Shown piece by piece: positions 59,521 to 64,000 of a stretch of 64,000 nucleotides of DNA. The notes beneath the pieces are model-generated. The model did no database searches. It saw only the letters and a program-made list of their open reading frames with translations, and had not been told where the DNA came from. Position 1 is the stretch's first letter, and the number at the start of each line of letters is the position of its first letter. The translations under genes were made by a program, and so were the position numbers. Origin of the DNA: Diphasiastrum complanatum (lineage: Eukaryota > Streptophyta > Lycopodiopsida > Lycopodiales > Lycopodiaceae); NCBI GenBank assembly GCA_029204225.1, contig CM055092.1:15584715-15648714 (forward strand), given 5' to 3'.

Positions 59521-60352
59521 TGTGAAAAATGCAAAAATAAGCTTGGTAGAGGCCAAAAATCATGTATATAGGATGATTACACATGTGTGGAGCCTGTTCC
59601 CACGTGTGAAAATAGTGTACTTGTCATGTACCATAATAATATAGGTTGTACATATGATTTAATTCAAGTTCTAGTGGCTAAAAAGGCCAAAAACTAGTTT
59701 TCTAGATATATGACACATGGCATCAATCTATTGATTGCATGAGCCAAATATTTTGGTTAGGTGTCACATCCCATGTGTAGAGGACATCTCACACGTGTGG
59801 AATAAGCTAAAGTAGGTGAATTTAGACTTCTAGAAGATTTCCAAGTAGATCTCCATATAGAAGAAAAATGGACCAAAAGTGCTCAAAATAGAAGGTTTTG
59901 TCCAAGTGTCAGTTTTGCATGATGAATCATCATATGACAAAGAACCTTCACACATGTGGGATCAGAGGGATGATCAGTACCACGAGCTCCCACTTATTGT
60001 ATATATAGAGCCACATTTGGCCATAATCAGAGTGAGACACCAATCTTGGTTTTGGAAGCAATTTTGATGATTCTCTCCATTTGTCTACATTTGTTTTGAT
60101 TGTTTTGAGGTTCTATCAATGTGTACTTGATTTTCAGATTGGAGTCCGTACTCAGACAGTGTTTAACACGTGTGAAACCATAAAGTACACTTACCTTCAA
60201 TTAATGATTGTTCTTGTTAGGATTTTGTGTCTAGAATTGATCTAGATTAATCTTAATCTGAAGTAGATTGATAGATCAAGTAATCTAACAACCAATCCCT
60301 CTTGAGGATCAGATTAGGATCCACTCTTGGTCCTTTTTGTACTTTTTGCACA
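59521..60352 (+). repeat. Copia family C 5' LTR
   Basis: It starts TGTGAAAAATGC and ends TTTTTGCACA, 832 bp. A TATATATAG element lies near 60000. CACGTGTGAA-type motifs occur at 59601, 59790-59799 and 60165-60177. No partner LTR is in the window. Confidence 0.82.
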
Positions 60353-60364
60353 TGGTATCAGAGC
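60353..60364 (+). promoter_or_regulatory. Primer-binding site, initiator-Met tRNA type
   Basis: TGGTATCAGAGC follows the LTR without a spacer. Confidence 0.92.
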
Positions 60365-62040
60365 CTAGTACAAGAGGTTTTGTTGAAATTGATAGGGTTA
60401 ATCCAAATCAAAGCCAAAATTAGCAGTTTTTTGGAAACTAGTCAAATTTTGTGTAGCAAGTTGGATTTGATAGCTATCCTCAAAATTTTTGGTCCAGATC
60501 TTGTTGTGGGCAGTAGGAACTCTTTTCACACGTGTGAGTCCATACATCTCCGATTTTGACTGAGAAAAAATTTGTAGAATTTGACTCACATACCCAATTT
60601 GAGTGATTTTTGGTGCAAAATCAAGCATTTTCTATAGTAAATCTAATCCCTTGATTAGTTCTTGGATTAGATCAGCCAAGAAATTAAATTTGAAGCTTGA
60701 ATTAGGTGCATTAATTGATTATCTCTGATTTTTTGAGTGCATGTTGAAGTTGAGAGAGATTTTGCTAAAAATCATAGATTAAGGAGTGATATGCAAGGTG
60801 AGAGGTTGAAATCCATTGTACCATCACTCTAGATTTGTTCAAGAGTGATAGGGTCAAGTTTATAAGCATCAATTTGCTAGAAAACATCCTTGGATCTGTC
60901 CTCCAAGTGACACCTTTGAGAGTTTCTAGTGCATATAGAGCATCTATGCAAATCTTTTGTAGAATTTGACATAGATTGGCTTCAATTGAAAGTTCTAGAA
61001 AAGAGATTGAGATCCAAGTCACATTGTTCAACCCTACTCAATTTGTTTGAGTGATTGTAAGGTTTGAAAAGAGTCATTAAGGTGTCTATGGCAAATGTGT
61101 AGAGAGAGATCCAATTTTCTAAGAGTTCCTTCCTTTGTAGAGGGCAAGATCTAGAAGCTCATATTGTGTTGTTATAGGTGAAGAATTTGTCTTCTCCTAG
61201 GTGATCAAATCTTTATAAGTGGTATTAGCTCTTTGAAGCACAATATCTTAATGAGAAAAATCACAACTTTTGATTTTGAATTTCATTGCAAGTCCTAAAA
61301 AGTAGAGTAATTGGTGGAATCCAATAGGAGTGATTGAATTCAATTTGTTGAGCAAAAATTGACATAGAATGTATGAAACTCAAATTAGTTATATTCAACT
61401 TTCTTTGTGAGAGTGTGAGGGTCGATTTTTGATTCCATTGGATCCGTCTAGAATGAGGAGGAGTCCATATTTGAGTATTCATGCATAGTTGAGATCTTTG
61501 TGAATCTCTAGTTGTCTAATTTTTAAGCTATGTGAAAAATTGGTGGTATAGTTTGTTCTCAAATCAAATCAAATTCATTCTAAATCTCAAGAGTGAGATT
61601 ATTTGCGTCAAGAGTGAGTCCAAAAGAAGTGATTAAGTTTGATTTTCATGTGTTTGAAAAAAAACCCATCTTTTGTTCAAGAATCTCAAGTGTTGAGAGC
61701 AAGTGAAAAGGAAAATCTAGGTGCCAAATCTTTTCATATCCATTTCAACTTTCAAAAGAAAGAGTCATTGGTATTTAATGAGTCCAATAGGAGATTGGAT
61801 CTGATTTCTTTTGTGATTTGATTCAAAGATTGTGTGCTTTTGTCTTAGTGATCAAAGCAAAGTTTCCAAGTGACTAGTCATTAGTGTGAAGATTGATTCT
61901 TAGGTTTGTGTGCTAGATCTTTTGTAGACCATTCTAGATTATTGAATCTGTTCAAATCTAGTCTCTTGAAAGTCACAAATTACATTTGTAGAATCATATC
62001 ACAGGTTTTTATTCACATGGCATGAATAGGTGGCATACTA
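60365..62040 (+). other. Element C leader or decayed gag region
   Basis: No domain recognised over 1.7 kb. The palindrome CACACGTGTG recurs at 60537-60546. Confidence 0.45.
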
Positions 62041-62330
62041 TTAAAGGAAAGAAAGGATCCTAAGTGCAACCTTTGTGGCAAGGGAGGACAAGGAGAACCA
62101 AAGCAAGGAGGCCGAGGAGAAGGATGGAACTTCAAGTTCGAAATGCAAATACAAGACGGACAAGTCCAAGGAAAGGTGTTTCCTTTGTGGAAAGGTGAAT
62201 GAGGCTTGGAGTCTCACAAGGACTTGCAAGATTTGTCTTCAAGAGTCCATCACAACACATGTCAAATCTTTTGAAATTTTCATTTGGAAGTACATTGTTT
62301 GGTTCAAGATGCAAAGATAGATGTCACTTT
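62041..62330 (+). pseudogene. Element C gag tail with zinc-knuckle-like cysteines
   Basis: A Lys/Glu-rich frame (EDKENQSKEAEEKDGTSSSK) leads to RCFLCGKVNEAWSLTRTC, a degraded version of CX2C...C knuckles; just upstream in another frame is DPKCNLCGKGG. This fits the C-terminus of a copia gag preceding the repeated domain. Confidence 0.45.
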
Positions 62331-63012
62331 CATGAAAGTAAGCTGGATTTATTTTATGTCCTTGGAAAGTATTTTGCTTGAAAAATTAGATAAGTTCAAA
62401 CTTATTGTTATGATCCAAGAGAAATCAATCAAGAATAAGGAGCATCAATCACAAAATGAAAATAGTTTCATTTATGCTCTCATGTCAACTTATGAAGATC
62501 TATTTTGCTTTGAAGGGATTTTTGTATCTCAAAGGTGGCTTAAGGCAATGCTAGTTGAGTGTGATGCCTTAAAAGATAGCAAAATATGTTTTCCTTGTAA
62601 GCTTACATTAGTTATGAAGTCAAGGAAATGGAAATATCTTCGTAATGTAGGATCTTTTGGTTTCAATAAGATCATGAATGATGTGTTTATTCATAAAGAT
62701 GAAAATTGTAAGTTTTCAATCTTAAAGGCAAGTTGTAAACTTCTTATGAGAATAAGTGAAGCATCCAAAGTGGACACTTATATCCATAAGCAAGTAGTTA
62801 GCCTTATTGAGATGGAAATACCTTTTGATTTCAATATTGCAAAAATCATGCCAAGTTGTGGTGGATTTTGGACTTATGCTTCTAGCATAAGTAATCTTGA
62901 TAATCATAGGAAGTGCATATTGAATGGTCATACTTGTTGTGATCATTATGAGACATGGAGGTCTCGGATTTCCATCAAAAAGGAGCACCATGAAGAGAAT
63001 CTTAAGGAGTAA
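62284..63012 (+). CDS. Repeated domain, copy 1, unknown function
   Basis: A 242-codon frame without stops. It begins near copia-linker-like CFEGIFVSQRWLKAMLVE. Distinct segments follow: SCKLLMRISEASKVDTYIHK, QVVSLIEMEIPFDFNIAKIM, SISNLDNHRKCILN and CCDHYETWRSRI. A TAA at 63010-63012 ends it, but the same sequence theme resumes at once with SQGSNVPRIEEENPSQGSSV, a short duplicated linker. No known catalytic motif is visible. Predicted cytosolic, no membrane segment. It sits where integrase/RT would be expected in element C. Confidence 0.5.
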   Translation: MEVHCLVQDAKIDVTFMKVSWIYFMSLESILLEKLDKFKLIVMIQEKSIKNKEHQSQNENSFIYALMSTYEDLFCFEGIFVSQRWLKAMLVECDALKDSKICFPCKLTLVMKSRKWKYLRNVGSFGFNKIMNDVFIHKDENCKFSILKASCKLLMRISEASKVDTYIHKQVVSLIEMEIPFDFNIAKIMPSCGGFWTYASSISNLDNHRKCILNGHTCCDHYETWRSRISIKKEHHEENLKE

Positions 63013-63018
63013 TCTCAA

Positions 63019-63541
63019 GGTTCAAATGTGCCAAGGATTGAGGAGGAGAATCCTTCTCAAGGTTCAAGTGTGCCAAGGATTGAGGAGGAGAGACCTTCTC
63101 AAATTGTGATTCCAAAAAGAAACTCAAGAAATATGGTTGAGTCCATGTGGCTCACATTTCAAGGGAAAGATGAGCATATCTCATGTGGTATACATCTCAT
63201 ACTTACTTCTCTTATGTCATTTGATGAATCAATTTGCTTTAGTGAGATCATTGCATCTCAAAATTGGAGTAAAGCCATACTAGTTGAGCATGAAGTCTCT
63301 CTTGAGAACATAGATGATGTTCTTAAAAGGTTGAAACTGATTTTAAATCAATTAGAAAGCAAATGGTTATTTCATCACATGTATGCTCTTGAGTCATGCA
63401 AGAGCAAAAGTGATTTGTTTACTCATAGTTTGAAAATTTGTATTGAGGCAAATTGTAAACTCTTTATGAGAGTAAGTGAATCATCTTCTAAAGACACTTA
63501 TCTCCATAATGAAGTATTTAGCCTCATTGGATCTGAGATTA
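63019..63541 (+). CDS. Repeated domain, copy 2, truncated at its C-terminus
   Basis: The frame 63028-63561 starts with the duplicated linker PRIEEERPSQIVIPKRNSRN and then repeats the order of copy 1: SFDESICFSEIIASQNWSKA, ALESCKSKSDLFTHSLKI and CKLFMRVSESSSKDTYLHNE. Similarity stops at SLIGSEI (63541), where family B RT sequence begins. It is closer to the inverted copy at 40318-40840 in the YALESCKSK segment. Function unknown. Confidence 0.5.
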
Positions 63542-64000
63542 GCATGGTAAACAAGCACTGACGAATGCGAAGATGATGATGTTGCAGTTCAGCAACTACA
63601 GCATGATGAAAGTGATCAACTTCCTCTATTTCCCAGAAGATCATCAAGAACTAGTAGACCACCTATCAGGTATATTGACGAATCTGCAGCCTATCTTGTT
63701 CAGGAGCCAACTACTATCAAAGAGGCACTCTCTGGAAAGAAGCTATGGATAAAGAATATTCATCTCTTGTCAAAAACCAGACATGGACAATTGTCGAATT
63801 ACCTGCTAGTAGAAACGTAGTTGATTGCAAATGGATTTTTAAAGTCAAGTACAAAGCAGACGGAAGCATCGATAGAAGGAAAGCTCGACTTGTCGCCAGG
63901 GGATTTTCTCAAGTATACAATGTCGATTACACTGAGACCTTCAATCCAGTAGTCAAGCATTATTCTATTCGACTTTTATTATCATTTGTTGTTGTAGCAG
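63542..64000 (+). pseudogene. Copia family B reverse transcriptase start, cut by the window edge
   Basis: RRSSRTSRPPIRYIDESAAY and EPTTIKEALS are followed, after a frame change near 63740, by YSSLVKNQTWTIVELPASRN, VVDCKWIFKVKYKADGSIDR and YTETFNPVVKHYSIRLLLS. This is the N-terminal part of copia RT. It should belong to the same family B copy as 58201-59520, with element C and the repeated domains lying between. Confidence 0.85.

Overview
The window reads as repeat-rich nuclear DNA of a land plant. The support is plant-type LTR retrotransposons primed by initiator-Met and Asp tRNAs, a chromodomain Ty3/gypsy element, a plant Helitron end, and one spliced plant reticulon-like gene with GT-AG introns. 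I cannot fix the species. No bacterial operons, rRNA genes, tRNA genes or CRISPR arrays were seen.

Layout. 1-4022: a minus-strand Ty3/gypsy element cut by the left edge (protease, gag, repeat-bearing leader, PBS, probable LTR). 4023-8218: mostly unassigned, with a diverged tandem repeat, a long TC/TA microsatellite and a Helitron 3' end. 8219-9345: copia LTR, PBS and gag start. 9391-18475: a decayed Ty3/gypsy element whose pol is followed by a large accessory ORF of unknown function and a partial second copy of it. 18476-21430: a chromovirus fragment whose integrase is split by a piece of another gypsy leader. 21560-24537: remains of copia family B, including an inverted LTR. 24538-34043: an odd copia derivative (element E) with a 710-codon ORF, split by an almost pristine copia element (element A, 27113-32973, target duplication TAATG). 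35014-37992: a copia element reduced to two LTRs and an RNase H fragment (element D). 38693-40317: a gypsy LTR, tRNA-Asp PBS and gag. 40318-40840: an inverted copy of a domain family I do not recognise. 41342-42511: a decayed minus-strand gene with at least three clean exons. 42738-46461: a gypsy gag remnant and LTR. 46462-52551: mostly unassigned. 52552-54885: an intact five-exon reticulon-like gene, the only clear host gene. 56576-64000: an LTR fragment, then stacked copia insertions (C inside B inside an older minus-strand copia), with two tandem copies of the unrecognised domain.

How it fits together. Almost everything is transposable elements in successive nests. Only element A looks recent, with LTRs differing at one site by eye. 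Older copies carry many in-frame stops, most at positions where one C-to-T change in a Gln or Arg codon would explain them, as expected for methylated, silenced repeats. The most unusual content is three ORFs of unknown function carried by LTR elements: the gypsy accessory ORF (14601-17283), the chimeric ORF of element E (24538-26684), and the repeated domain at 62284-63541 and 40318-40840.
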